A stretch of DNA of 64,000 nt, taken from the NCBI RefSeq assembly GCF_036320965.1, contig NC_092276.1:6422782-6486781 (forward strand), read 5' to 3'. Position numbers and translations under genes: made by a program. The notes below the pieces were generated by a model. It worked only from the letters and a program-made list of their open reading frames with translations. It was not told the DNA's origin and did not search any database. Position 1 is the stretch's first letter, and the number at the start of each line of letters is the position of its first letter. The DNA comes from Panulirus ornatus (taxonomy: Eukaryota; Arthropoda; Malacostraca; Decapoda; Palinuridae). Of this stretch, positions 1-13,000 are shown one piece after another.

Positions 1-75
1 TTTTAGTCGCCTTCTACGACACGCAGGGAATACGTGGGAAGTATTCTTAATCCCCTATCCCCAGGGATAAGTCAC

Positions 76-78
<3 letters not shown>
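1..78 (-). mobile_element. SINE 5' part, cut by window edge
   Basis: Minus-strand copy of the window's SINE head: the segment with key words acgacacgcagggaatacg and ctatccccagggat matches the full SINE copies at 21314-21555 and 38730-39003. It runs off the left edge, so its 3' half is not visible. Its 5' end meets a (TA)n tract. Confidence 0.8.

Positions 79-133
<55 letters not shown>
79..133. repeat. (TA)n microsatellite
   Basis: Uninterrupted TA dinucleotide array between two SINE-head fragments. Confidence 0.97.
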
Positions 134-135
<2 letters not shown>

Positions 136-181
136 TCCCTGGGGATAGGGGATTAATCCCCTATCCCCAGGGATAAATCAC

Positions 182-184
<3 letters not shown>
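134..184. mobile_element. Palindromic SINE-head dimer
   Basis: Two SINE 5' ends joined head to head. Positions 135-174 form a perfect 40-bp palindrome (each arm begins atccctggggatagggg). The following ataaatcacgttta repeats the flank of the first SINE head at 66-80, so this block is also a partial tandem copy of its left neighbour. (TA)n lies on both sides. Confidence 0.8.

Positions 185-261
<77 letters not shown>
185..261. repeat. (TA)n microsatellite
   Basis: Uninterrupted TA array, followed at 262-276 by a short imperfect SINE-head palindrome (tcatccctgggatga). Confidence 0.97.
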
Positions 262-263
<2 letters not shown>

Positions 264-274
264 TCCCTGGGATG

Positions 275-827
275 ATATAAGTTTGTTGAGTATTCCTGGT
301 AAATTATATGGGAGGGTATTGATTGAGAGGGTGAAGGCAGGTACAGAGCATCAGATTGGGGAAGAGCAGTGTGGTTTCAGAAGTGGTAGAGGATGTGTGG
401 ATCAGGTGTATGCTTTGAAGAATGTATGTGAGAAATACTTAGAAAAGCAAATGGATTTGTATGTAGCATTTATGGATCTGGAGAAGGCATATGATAGAGT
501 TGATAGAGATGCTCTGTGGAAGGTATTAAGAATATATGGTGTGGGAGGCAAGTTGTTAGAAGCAGTGAAAAGTTTTTATCGAGGATGTAAGGCATGTGTA
601 CGTGTAGGAAGAGAGGAAAGTGATTGGTTCTCAGTGAATGTAGGTTTGCGGCAGGGGTGTGTGATGTCTCCATGGTTGTTTAATTTGTTTATGGATGGGG
701 TTGTTAGGGAGGTAAATGCAAGAGTCTTGGAAAGAGGGGCAAGTATGAAGTCTGTTGGGGATGAGAGAGCTTGGGAAGTGAGTCAGTTGTTGTTCGCTGA
801 TGATACAGTGCTGGTGGCGGATTCATG
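275..827 (+). mobile_element. LINE fragment, reverse transcriptase core
   Basis: The open frame from 283 carries a non-LTR reverse transcriptase: the motif GFRSGRGCVDQV, catalytic block A (FMDLEKAYDRVDRDAL), block B (LRQGCVMSPWLFNLFMDG) and the catalytic FADDT with TVLVADS. It is truncated at both ends: the start lies just after the IVPLYKGKGD region and the end falls right after FADD, where (TA)n begins. The family is APE-type and RTE-like; the clade is inferred from general resemblance. The copy is a fragment and cannot function alone. Confidence 0.9.

Positions 828-831
<4 letters not shown>

Positions 832-903
<72 letters not shown>
832..903. repeat. (TA)n microsatellite
   Basis: TA array between a plus-strand and a minus-strand LINE fragment. 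Confidence 0.97.
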
Positions 904-907
<4 letters not shown>

Positions 908-922
908 CTTTTTATTTATATA

Positions 923-2104
<1,182 letters not shown>

Positions 2105-2705
2105 TTCTAAAAGTATCGGGAATATTTCTAAATATACGGTTATTCTTCTGTTATAAAGAACCAGGTTTAAGATGTTTCATTGTAAGAGTACGAGGAAAAC
2201 TTAGGAAAGGTATGGAACATTTAAGCTACAAAAGTACTAATTTTGAGCGAAGGGTCAGTTATTCAACGTAATGCTGAAGACGCAGAGTTATCATTTTCAA
2301 AGTTAGGCTAAAGGTGTAATGTTCTTTTAAGGTAGAGTTTAATTGAGATTACTGATTCAGTTTTTCGAAGGGCGACTAAAAAATTGAAAATGTTACACAG
2401 ATTGTTATCCAAAGAGTAACGACAAAACAAATAAAGAGAAATAAAATCTTTGATAATGAAACTGGGGAAGTCCACGGGCCACTATTATTACCTTTAGTTC
2501 CTACTGTCGCGAAAAAAAGTTAAAAATGAAAAAAAAAATTCGTGATTAAGCGTAGCCTACACAAGACATGGGAGGGAGTCAATAAACACTGTCATCGTCC
2601 AGAATTAAGCAATATAACACCAACTGGCTAACGTTATGTTATCATGATACATCTTTTATTTGGTGACATATGGCAGGAAAAGCTTAAGGCCGGGGACCAA
2701 ACAGG
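2105..2705. other. Unassigned AT-rich sequence
   Basis: No repeat family, RNA gene or convincing coding exon seen. Confidence 0.5.
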
Positions 2706-2900
2706 TCCTGTTCTCACGAACACACGAACGATGGGACGACACGGGGATGTCCTCACGAACACACGAACGTTGGGACGACACGGGGATGTCCTCACGAACA
2801 CACGAACGTTGGGACGACACGGGGATGTCCTCACGAACACACGAACGTGGGACACGGGGATGTCCTCACGAACACACGAATGGTGGGACAACACGGGAAA
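2706..2900. repeat. 39-bp tandem repeat, about 5 copies
   Basis: The unit begins ctcacgaacacacgaacg and ends ggggatgtc. Copies 1-3 are nearly identical; copy 4 has a short deletion and copy 5 is diverged. Because 39 is 13 codons, the array stays open in several frames; this is a property of the repeat and not evidence of a gene. Confidence 0.9.
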
Positions 2901-2940
2901 GGAAACGAAAGTAGAACACACACGTCTTGAGACATAGTGA

Positions 2941-4224
2941 AAGCAGGATTCTATAAATAAATGTAATGAGAAATGAGAGACAAAATATTCATATACTGTA
3001 CGGACGATCGAACAAAAGGACATACACAAGATACTTTAAGGAAATATGACTGGCGGTGGCAGGACATACGGGAGTACGTTGATGGATGATGCGAGGTATG
3101 GATGCAACCACTTGGCTACAGACGGTACACACGAGAAGACGGAAATGGGCAAGACAAAACAGACGACTAAATGGACCGAGATGACAACAAGGACTTGGAG
3201 GGGAAGGAGCCACGAGAAGAGACGTATATATGACCACGTAGTACGGCAATTTTAGGTATGAAACAGCTGATACCTGTCTCGGTAATGCAATGAAAATGAA
3301 GCATTGTGTGCCCTTACGAGTACGAGAGTGAACCGTGTCTTCTGGTGGAGAAAATAATGAAAAACAAAATCAGAAGAGCACAAGAATTATCTGTACTATT
3401 AAGCATGTCAAACGTCACAGTAATACAATGAAAAATATTTTGTAAGGTGATTACAGTGCCTTGTGATACGTACAGGTAAAATGAGCAAACACCAAAGTTC
3501 ACATTACTACACAATGAAAAAATAAAATGGCAGAAGCCTACCATCATGACAGCAACTGTAAAACCATCAAGAGTTTTAAATAAACAGAACCAACACTTTA
3601 CTTCATGACGCTGGTTGGTTAGTAATAGCTAAACATGACAAAGGTGGCGCTATGGTCAAACTTGAATGAGGTTTTGTGAAAAAGTTGATTGATCAACATC
3701 TAGCACAGCCACGCCTCCATTATGCACATACAGCAGCCAACATGTTTCATAGTAATGCACTAAAAAAACTGTAGGGACGAGCAATGTATAGAGGGAACTA
3801 AAAATGTTAGTTCAAACATAACACTGGAAGCAAAAGTAATGTTTTTCCACAGTCAATGATAATAGCTAGAACACATCCTCTTTAGGACTGTAATTAACCT
3901 GTTAACTTCCAAAAGAAAAATGGAAGCAAACAACAAAACGACATTTCCCTACACAATTAATATTTTGTAAAGCTATGATTCCAGTTTCTTGTGTCTTATT
4001 GTTAACCGGGTAATGAGATGCACAGCAGGAATGGAGTATAAACATGATCATGTCTACGGTGATAATCAATACCTCCAAGTTACACCGGCTGAGTACACTC
4101 AGGACTCTCAAGAAGTTAAAAATTAAAATAATTAAATAAAAGTTTGTTATAACAAGATAACGCAACACTTACAACCGAATACCAGATAAGCACAGAAATT
4201 ATTGTCAAGGGTCATAACTTTACA
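2941..4224. other. Unassigned AT-rich sequence
   Basis: Only short random-looking open frames; nothing recognised. Confidence 0.5.
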
Positions 4225-4275
4225 CAAGACGACACGCAGGGAATACGTAGGAAGTATTCTTTCTCCCCTATAGGG
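4225..4275 (-). mobile_element. SINE head fragment
   Basis: Matches the SINE 5' region (acacgcagggaatacg, agtattctttctcccctat) on the minus strand. It ends exactly where the G-rich minisatellite starts. Confidence 0.8.
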
Positions 4276-6896
4276 AGGCCAAGGTAGGGAGGATACTGGG
4301 AGGGTGGGGAGAATACTGGGAGGGTGGGGAGGATACTGGGAGGGTGATCCTCCAGGGTGGGTGGGGAGGATACTGGGAGGGGGATCCTCCAGGGTGGGTG
4401 GGGAGGATACTGGGAGGGTGATCCTCCAGGGAGGGTGGGGAGGATACTGGGAGGGTGGATCCTCCAAGGGAGGGGTGGGGGAGGATACTGGGAGGGGGAT
4501 CCTCCAGGGTGGGTGGGGAGGATACTGGGAGGGTGATCCTCCAGGGAGGGTGGGGAGGATACTGGGAGGGGGGATCCTCCAGGGAGGGTGGGGAGGGATA
4601 CTGGAGGGTGATCCTCCAGGGAGGGGTGGGAGGATACTGGGAGGGTGATCCTCCAGGGAGGGTGGGGAGGATACTGGGGAGGGGGGATCCTCCAGGGTGG
4701 TTGGGGAGGATACTGGGAGGGGATCCTCCAGGGAGGGTGGGGAGGATACTGGGAGGGTGATCCTCCAGGGAGGGTGGGGAGGATACTGGAGGGGATCCTC
4801 CAGGGAGGGTGGGGAGGATACTGGGAGGGGGATCCTCCAGGGAGGGTGGGGAGGATACTGGGAGGGTGATCCTCCAGGGAGGGTGGGGAGGATACTGGGA
4901 GGGGGATCCTCCAGGGAGGATGGGGAGGATACTTGGAGGGGGGATCCTCCAGGGAGGGTGGGGAGGATACTGGGAGGGTGATCCTCCAGGGAGGGTGGGG
5001 AGGATACTGGGAGGGTGATCCTCCAGGGAGGATGGGGAGGATACTGGGAGGGGGATCCTCCAGGGAGGGTGGGGAGGATACTTGGAGGGGGATCCTCCAG
5101 GGAGGGTGGGGAGGATACTGGGAGGGTGATCCTCCAGGGAGGGTGGGGAGGATACTGGGAGGGTGATCCTCCAGGGAGGGTGGGGAGGATACTGGGAGGG
5201 GGCTCCTCCAGGGAGGGTGGGCAGGGAGGATACTGGGAGGGTGATCCTCCAGGGAGGGTGGGGAGGATACTGGGAGGGTGATCCTCCAGGGAGGGTGGGG
5301 AGGATACTGGGAGGGTGATCCTCCAGGGTGGGTGGGGAGGATACTGGGAGGGTGATCCTCCAGGGAGGGTGGGGAGGATACTGGGAGGGTGATCCTCCAG
5401 GGAGGGTGGGGAGGATACTGGGAGGGGGATCCTCCAGGGAGGGTGGGGAGGATACTGGGAGGGTGATCCTCCAGGGTGGGCAGGGAGGATACTGGGAGGG
5501 TGATCCTCCAGGGAGGGTGGGGAGGATACTGGGAGGGTGATCCTCCAGGGAGGGTGGGGAGGATACTGGGAGGGTGATCCTCCAGGGAGGGTGGGGAGGA
5601 TACTGGGAGGGGGATCCTCCAGGGAGGGTGGGGAGGATACTGGGAGGGTGATCCTCCAGGGAGGGTGGGGAGGATACTGGGAGGGTGATCCTCCAGGGAG
5701 GGTGGGGAGGATACTGGGAGGGTGATCCTCCAGGGTGGGTGGGGAGGATACTGGGAGGGTGATCCTCCAGGGTGGGCAGGGAGAATACTGGGAGGGTGAT
5801 CCTCCAGGGAGGGTGGGGAGGATACTGGGAGGGGGATCCTCCAGGGAGGGTGGGGAGGATACTGGGAGGGTGATCCTCCAGGGAGGGTGGGGAGGATACT
5901 GGGAGGGTGATCCTCCAGGGAGGGTGGGGAGGATACTGGGAGGGTGATCCTCCAGGGTGGGTGGGCAGGGAGGATACTGGGAGGGTGATCCTCCAGGGAG
6001 GGTGGGGAGGATACTGGGAGGGTGATCCTCCAGGGAGGGTGGGGAGGATACTGGGAGGGTGATCCTCCAGGGAGGGTGGGGAGGATACTGGGAGGGTGAT
6101 CCTCCAGGGAGGGTGGGCAGGGAGGATACTGGGAGGGTGATCCTCCAGGGAGGGTGGGGAGGATACTAGGAGGGTGATCCTCCAGGGTGGGCAGGGAGGA
6201 TACTGGGAGGGTGATCCTCCAGGGAGGGTGGGGAGGATACTGGGAGGGTGATCCTCCAGGGAGGGTGGGGAGGATACTGGGAGGGTGATCCTCCAGGGAG
6301 GGTGGGGAGGATACTGGGAGGGGGATCCTCCAGGGAGGGTGGGGAGGATACTGGGAGGGTGATCCTCCAGGGAGGGTGGGGAGGATACTGGGAGGGTGAT
6401 CCTCCAGGGAGGGTGGGGAGGATACTGGGAGGGTGATCCTCCAGGGTGGGTGGGGAGGATACTGGGAGGGTGATCCTCCAGGGTGGGCAGGGAGAATACT
6501 GGGAGGGTGATCCTCCAGGGAGGGTGGGGAGGATACTGGGAGGGGGATCCTCCAGGGAGGGTGGGGAGGATACTGGGAGGGTGATCCTCCAGGGAGGGTG
6601 GGGAGGATACTGGGAGGGTGATCCTCCAGGGAGGGTGGGGAGGATACTGGGAGGGTGATCCTCCAGGGTGGGTGGGCAGGGAGGATACTGGGAGGGTGAT
6701 CCTCCAGGGAGGGTGGGGAGGATACTGGGAGGGTGATCCTCCAGGGAGGGTGGGGAGGATACTGGGAGGGTGATCCTCCAGGGAGGGTGGGGAGGATACT
6801 GGGAGGGTGATCCTCCAGGGAGGGTGGGGAGGATACTGGGAGGGTGATCCTCCAGGGAGAGAGGGTGGGCAGGGAGGATACTGGGAGGGTGGGGAG
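4276..6896. repeat. 37-bp G-rich minisatellite, about 70 copies
   Basis: The unit is gatcctccagggagggtggg followed by gaggatactgggagggt (37 bp). The left third (4276-5400) is the more variable; the right part is nearly homogeneous. Variant units containing tgggcaggg recur 711 bp apart (near 5472 and 6183, 5780 and 6490, 5960 and 6670), showing a tandem higher-order duplication of about 5450-6160 into 6161-6871. The plus strand has clustered G3-4 runs fitting a G-quadruplex pattern. The minus strand stays open for more than 900 codons in two frames (PPSLEDHPPSILPTLPGG type repeats) only because the unit has no stop in those frames. Confidence 0.97.
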
Positions 6897-7364
6897 GGAG
6901 GTTGTTCCTGGTGGGTTATGGAGAGGTGGCAAGCCTCAATAGTATCAGACGGCTGCCACTGGTCATTATCACCAAGTACCCCGTCCGTCCGGCCGGCCGG
7001 CTGGTGGGTCGGGGCTGGCTCCTCATCATGGCTGCTTCCCACATCTCATGTTTAAGCGAGGGATCAAGCTACCGCACGTCTCAATATTCCTGGCATCACT
7101 AAGGATGATCACATATTTACTGACACTATATGACGGCAAAAGCTTTACTTTGGCACCTGCTCAAACGGCAAATGATTTATGTTCTTCTGGAGATAATAGC
7201 TCGGAGTCTGAAAACGTTACGAACATTCTAAATATAAACATAACTGGAAATAAATGTTATAACAAATGTGTACTTCCTCGCCTAGGTTAGCCTCCCCCAC
7301 AATGTCCTCAGGTCACATATATACTTGTTACGGACAAACGTACAAAAATAGTGAAGAACCACGC

Positions 7365-7368
<4 letters not shown>
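6897..7368. other. Unassigned sequence between minisatellite and LINE
   Basis: A GC-rich patch at 6980-7030 (ccgtccgtccggccggccgg) followed by AT-rich sequence. No gene recognised. Confidence 0.5.

Positions 7369-7434
<66 letters not shown>
7369..7434. repeat. (TA)n microsatellite
   Basis: TA array leading directly into the poly-A tail (as T run) of a minus-strand LINE. Confidence 0.97.
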
Positions 7435-7442
<8 letters not shown>

Positions 7443-8123
7443 TTTTTCTTCTTTTTTGCTTTGTCGCTGTCTCCCGCGTTTGCGAGGTAGCGCAAGGAAA
7501 CAGACGAAAGAAATGGCCCAACCCACCCCCATACACATGTATATACATACGTCCACACACGCAAATATACATACCTACACAGCTTTCCATGGTTTACCCC
7601 AGACGCTTCACATGCCCTGATTCAATCCACTGACAGCACGTCAACCCTGGTATACCACATCGCTCCAATTCACTCTATTCCTTGCCCTCCTTTCACCCTC
7701 CTGCATGTTCAGGTCCCGACCACACAAAATCTTTTTCACTCCATCTTTCCACCTCCAATTTGGTCTCCCTCTTCTCCTCGTTCCCTCCACCTCCGACACA
7801 TATATCCTCTTGGTCAATCTTTCCTCACTCATTCTCTCCATGTGCCCAAACCATTTCAAAACACCCTCTTCTGCTCTCTCAACCACGCTCTTTTTATTTC
7901 CACACATCTCTCTTACCCTTACGTTACTTACTCGATCAAACCACCTCACACCACACATTGTCCTCAAACATCTCATTTCCAGCACATCCATCCTCCTGCG
8001 CACCACTCTATCCATAGCCCACGCCTCGCAACCATACAACATTGTTGGAACCACTATTCCTTCAAACATACCCATTTTTGCTTTCCGAGATAATGTTCTC
8101 GACTTCCACACTGTTCTCGACTG
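7435..8123 (-). mobile_element. 5'-truncated LINE with poly-A tail
   Basis: Minus-strand LINE 3' end: tail, short-form 3' UTR, then ORF from the C-terminus (RVNWSDVV) up to VWKSRTLSRKAKMG. It is open for 156 codons. The 5' end shows an 11-bp duplication (tgttctcgact at 8092-8102 and again at 8112-8122) next to the following (TA)n. Confidence 0.92.

Positions 8124-8202
<79 letters not shown>
8124..8202. repeat. (TA)n microsatellite
   Basis: TA array separating two minus-strand LINE copies in the same orientation. Confidence 0.97.
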
Positions 8203-8204
<2 letters not shown>

Positions 8205-9302
8205 TGTCGCTGTCTCCCGCGTTTGCGAGGTAGCGCAAGGGAACAGACGAAAGAAATGGCCCAACCCACCCCCATACACATGTATATACATACGTCCACA
8301 CACGCAAATATACATACCTACACAGCTTTCCATGGTTTACCCCAGACGCTTCACATGCCTTGATTCAATCCACTGACAGCACGTCAACCCCGGTATACCA
8401 CCGATCCAATTCACTCTATTCCTTGCCCTCCTTTCACCCTCCTGCATGTTCAGGCCCCGATCACACAAAATCTTTTTCACTCCATCTTTCCACCTCCAAT
8501 TTGGTCTCCCTCTTCTCCTCGTTCCCTCCACCTCCGACACATATATCCTCTTGGTCAATCTTTCCTCACTCATTCTCTCCATGTGCCCAAACCATTTCAA
8601 AACACCCTCTTCTGCTCTCTCAACCACGCTCTTTTTATTTCCACACATCTCTCTTACCCTTACGTTACTTACTCGATCAAACCACCTCACACCACACATT
8701 GTCCTCAAACATCTCATTTCCAGCACATCCATCCTCCTGCGCACAACTCTATCCATAGCCCACGCCTCGCAACCATACAACATTGTTGGAACCACTATTC
8801 CTTCAAACATACCCATTTTTGCTTTCCGAGATAATGTTCTCGACTTCCACACATTCATCAAGGCTCCCAGAATTTTCGCCCCCTCCCCCACCCTATGATC
8901 CACTTCCGCTTCCATGGTTCCATCCGCTGCCAGATCCACTCCCAGATATCTAAAACACTTCACTTCCTCCAGTTTTTCTCCATTCAAACTCACCTCCCAA
9001 TTGACTTGACCCTCAACCCTACTGTACCTAATAACCTTGCTCTTATTCACATTTACTCTTAACTTTCTTCTTTCACACACTTTACCAAACTCAGTCACCA
9101 GCTTCTGCAGTTTCTCACATGAATCAGCCACCAGCGCTGTATCATCAGCGAACAACAACTGACTCACTTCCCAAGCTCTCTCATCCCCAACAGACTTCAT
9201 ACTTGCCCCTCTTTCCAAAACTCTTGCATTCACCTCCCTAACAACCCCATCCATAAACAAATTAAACAACCATGGAGACATCACACACCCCTGCCGCAAA
9301 CC

Positions 9303-9306
<4 letters not shown>
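8203..9306 (-). mobile_element. 5'-truncated LINE, intact partial ORF
   Basis: Minus-strand copy from the short 3' UTR (no long A-tail: tttttgtcgctg) up to VGLRQGCVMSPWLF, where (TA)n begins. A single open frame runs from the (TA)n-encoded residues through block B, the catalytic FADDTALVADS, the YGCEAWAMDRVVRRRMDVLE region and the C-terminal GRPNWRWKDGV. The absence of internal stops suggests a recent insertion. (TA)n flanks both sides. Confidence 0.93.

Positions 9307-9370
<64 letters not shown>
9307..9370. repeat. (TA)n microsatellite
   Basis: TA array at the 5' truncation point of the preceding LINE. Confidence 0.97.
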
Positions 9371-9372
<2 letters not shown>

Positions 9373-9794
9373 ATGTCTTTATTCGTATGTATGTATGCAA
9401 ACACACGCCATAGACAGATAATGCCAGCCCCTACGGTAGGATGAACAGCTGGGTCGACTTTGGACCGGCTACCACGACCTGGGTTCAAATTTATGCGGGG
9501 TTGATCCCAGGCGGCCGGTGCAAGCGTGACGGTCAGTAACGCTAACCGTTACAAACTGGAGGTGTGTGTGTGTGTGTTACGGGGAAGGTTTTCCACTCGT
9601 GTTGCTTCGTCTCTTAACCATGTACATATGTACAGCATATTAACAACCAAAGTCTCCGAAACCAAGGAGAAATTCCTCAGAGGGAAAGTTAGCACTCCAG
9701 AAACCCCGGCAATTTAACCACAGCAAGTCGTGTGTGTGTGTGTGTGAATGAGGGAGGGGCAAGGACCACCAGCAGCTGACAATGATACTAGATT
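9371..9794. other. Unassigned sequence with a tRNA-like patch
   Basis: Positions 9430-9520 are GC-rich and contain acctgggttcaaattt, which resembles a box B of a tRNA-derived repeat. No intact tRNA cloverleaf is evident. Short (GT)n runs lie at 9562-9577 and 9731-9746. Confidence 0.3.
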
Positions 9795-12700
9795 TCCTCA
9801 TCTCTAGGTTGTTGTACACTTCTTTCCTTATTTCATCTCTAGGTTGTTGTACACTTCTTTCCTTATTTCATCTCTAGGTTGTTGTACACTTCTTTCCTTA
9901 TTTCATCTCTAGGTTGTTGTACACTTCTTTCCTTATTTCATCTCTAGGTTGTTGTACACTTCTTTCCTTATTTCATCTCTAGGTTGTTGTACACTTCTTT
10001 CCTTATTTCATCTCTAGGTTGTTGTACACTTCTTTCCTTATTTCATCTCTAGGTTGTTGTACACTTCTTTCCTTATTTCATCACTAGACTGTTGTTCACT
10101 TCTTTCCTTATTTCATCACTAGGTTGTTGTACACTTCTTTCCTTACTTCATCTCTAGGTTGTTGTACACTTCTTTCCTTATTTCATCTCTAGGTTGTTGT
10201 ACACTTCTTTCCTTATTTCATCTCTAGGTTGTTGTACACTTCTTTCCTTATTTCATCACTAGACTGTTGTTCACTTCTTTCCTTATTTCATCTCTAGGGT
10301 GTTGTACACTTCTTTCCTTATTTCATCACTAGACTGTTGTTCACCTCTTTCCTTGTTTCATCTCTAGGTTGTTGTACACTTCTTTCCTTATTTCATCTCT
10401 AGGTTGTTATACACTTCTTTCCTTATTTCATCACTAGACTGTTGTTCACTTTTCTTTATTTCATCTCGAGGTTGTTCACTTCTTTCCTTATCTCATCACT
10501 AGGTTGTTCACTTTCCTTATTTCATCACTACGTTGTTCACTTATTTTCCTATTTCATCACTAGGATGTTCACTTCTTTCCTTATTTCATCACAAGGTTGT
10601 TGTTCACTTCTTTCCTTACTTCATCACCAGGTTGTTGTTTATCTTTCCTTATTTCATCACTAGGTTGTTGTTCACTTCTTTCCTTATTTCATTATTTGAC
10701 TGTTGTTCACTTCTTTCCTTATTTCATAACTAGGTTGTTCACTTCTTTCCTTATTTCATCACTAGGTTGTTTATTTCTTTCCTTATTTCATCACTATGTT
10801 GTTTACTGCCTTATTTCAACACTAGGTTGCGTTTTATTTTTTTCCTTATTTCATCACTAGACTGTTCACTTCTTATCTCATAACTAGGTTGTTGTTTAAT
10901 TCTTTCATCACTAGGCTGCTGTTTATTTCTTTCCTTATTTCATCATTAGACTGTTGTTCACTTCTTCCTGATTTCATCACTAAGTTGTTTACTTCTTTCC
11001 TTATTTCATTACTAGGTTGTTTTTCACTTCTTTACTTACTTCATCACTAAGTTGTTGATCACTTTCCTGATTTCATCACTAGGTTGTTGTTCAATTCTTT
11101 CCTTATTTCATCACTAGGTTGTTGTTCACTTCTTTCCTTATTTCATCACTAGGTTGTTCACTTCTTTCCTTATTTCATCACTAAGTTGTTCACTTCTTTC
11201 CTTATTTCATCTCTAGGTTGTTGTACACTTTCCTTATTTCATCACTAGACTGTTGTTCACTTCTTTCCTTATTTCATCTCTAGGTTGTTGTACACTTCTT
11301 TCCTTATTTCATCACTAGACTGTTGTTCACTTCTTCCTTATTTCATCACTAAGTTGTTTACTTCTTTCCTTATTTCATCACTAGGTTGTTCACTTCTTTC
11401 CTTACTTCATCACTAAGTTGTTGATTACTTTCCTTATTTCATAACTAGGTTGTTGTTCACTTCTTTCCTTACTTCATCACTAAGTTGTTGATCACTTTCC
11501 TTATTTCATCACTAGGTTGTTGTTCACTTCTTTCCTTATTTCATCACTAGGTTGTTCATTTCTTTCCTCATTTCATCACTAGGTTGCTGTTCATTTCTTT
11601 CCTTATTTCATCATTAGGTTGTTGTTCATTTCTTTCCTTATTTCGTCACTAGGTTGTTCACTTCTTTCCTTATTTCATCGCTAAGTTGTTCATTTCTTTC
11701 CTTATTTCATCACTAAGTTGTTGTTCACTTCTTTCCTTATTTCATGACTCAGCTGATCACTTCTTTCCTTATTTCATCACTAAGTTGTTCACTTCTTTCC
11801 TTATTTCATCCCTAGGTTGTTCACTTCTTTCCTTATTTCATCACTAAGTTGTTCACTGCTTTCCTTATTTCATCACTAAGTTGTTGTTCATTTCTTTCCT
11901 TATTTCATCACTAAGTTGTTGTTCACTTCTTTCCTTATTTCATCACTAAGTTGTTGTTCACTGCTTTCCTTATTTCATCACTAAGTTGTTGTTCACGTCC
12001 TTCCTTGTTTCATCACTAAGTTGTTGTTCACTTCTTTCCTTATTTCATCACTAAGTTGTTGTTCACTTCTTTCCTTATTCCATTACTAGGTTGTTGTTCA
12101 CCTCTTTCCTTATTTCATCACTAGGTTGTTGTTCATTTCTTTCCCTATTTCATCTCTAGGTTGTTGTACACTTCTTTCCTTATTTCATCACTAGGTTGTT
12201 GTTCACCTCTTTCCTTATTTCATCACTAGGCTGTTGTTCATTTCTTTCCCTATTTCATCTCTAAGTTGTTGTACACTTCTTTCCTTATTTCATCACAAGA
12301 CTGTTGTTCACTTATTTCCTTATTTCATCTCTAGGTTGTTGTACACTTCTTTCCTTATTTCATCACTAGGTTGTTGTTCACTTCTTTCCTTATTTCATCA
12401 CTAGGTTGTTGTTCATTTCTTTCCTTATTTCATCTCTAGGTTGTTGTACACTTCTTTCCTTATTTCATCACTAGACTGTTGTTCACTTATTTCCTTATTT
12501 CATCTCTAGGTTGTTCACTTCTTTCCTTATTTCATCACTAGGTTGTTCACTTTCCTTATTTCATCACTAGGTTGTTCACTTTTTTCCTTATTTCATCACT
12601 AAGTTGTTCACATCTTTCCTTATTTCATCACTAGGTTGTTGTTCACTTCTTTCCTTATTTCATCACTAGGTTGTTGTTCACTTCTTTCCTTATTTTATCA

Positions 12701-12795
12701 CTAGGTTGTTGTTCACTTCTTTCCTTATTTCATCACTTAGGTTGTTGTTCACTTCTTTCCTTATTTCATCACTAGGATGTTGTTCACTTCTTTAT
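9795..12795. repeat. 35-bp satellite array, about 85 copies
   Basis: The unit is catctctaggttgttgtaca followed by cttctttccttattt. The first eight copies (9800-10080) are identical. Further right the units diverge (ctct/cact, ttgttgtacac/ttgttcac, deletions of 3 bp). Blocks of variant units recur, for example the cactagactgttgttcac type. No coding frame is implied. Confidence 0.97.
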
Positions 12796-12919
12796 TTCAA
12801 AAGTCTATTTCGAAATCTCTCTTATCTACCGTGCTTTGTTTACTTCAACAACCCTCTCTCCCATGCCTATCATACATCTCTTGTTCTCTGAATACATCTC
12901 CAATGGTACTATTCATCTC

Positions 12920-12921
<2 letters not shown>

Positions 12922-12998
<77 letters not shown>
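12922..12998. repeat. (CA)n microsatellite
   Basis: CA dinucleotide array with one interruption near 12968. Confidence 0.97.

Positions 12999-13000
<2 letters not shown>

Noticed and set aside
2644..2937. Open frame of 13-residue repeats (VLTNTRTLGRHGD)
   Set aside because: The 39-bp tandem repeat is a multiple of three, so frames remain open without selection.
4304..6658. Glycine-rich plus-strand open frames over the same array
   Set aside because: The same repeat read on the other strand; short, overlapping and frame-permuted.
4212..7042. Two proline-rich open frames of more than 900 codons on the minus strand
   Set aside because: They overlap in different frames over the 37-bp minisatellite. 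The openness follows from a stop-free repeat unit, and the translations are permutations of the same repeat. No splice, start context or domain supports a protein.
9430..9520. Possible tRNA gene (box-B-like gggttcaaattt)
   Set aside because: No acceptor, D-arm and anticodon arrangement could be folded; more likely a decayed tRNA-derived repeat.
9795..12795. CRISPR-like regular repeat
   Set aside because: Direct head-to-tail 35-bp satellite units with no spacers, in a eukaryotic genome.
10442..12891. Phe/Leu/Ser-rich frames that look like membrane proteins
   Set aside because: Translation of the 35-bp satellite.
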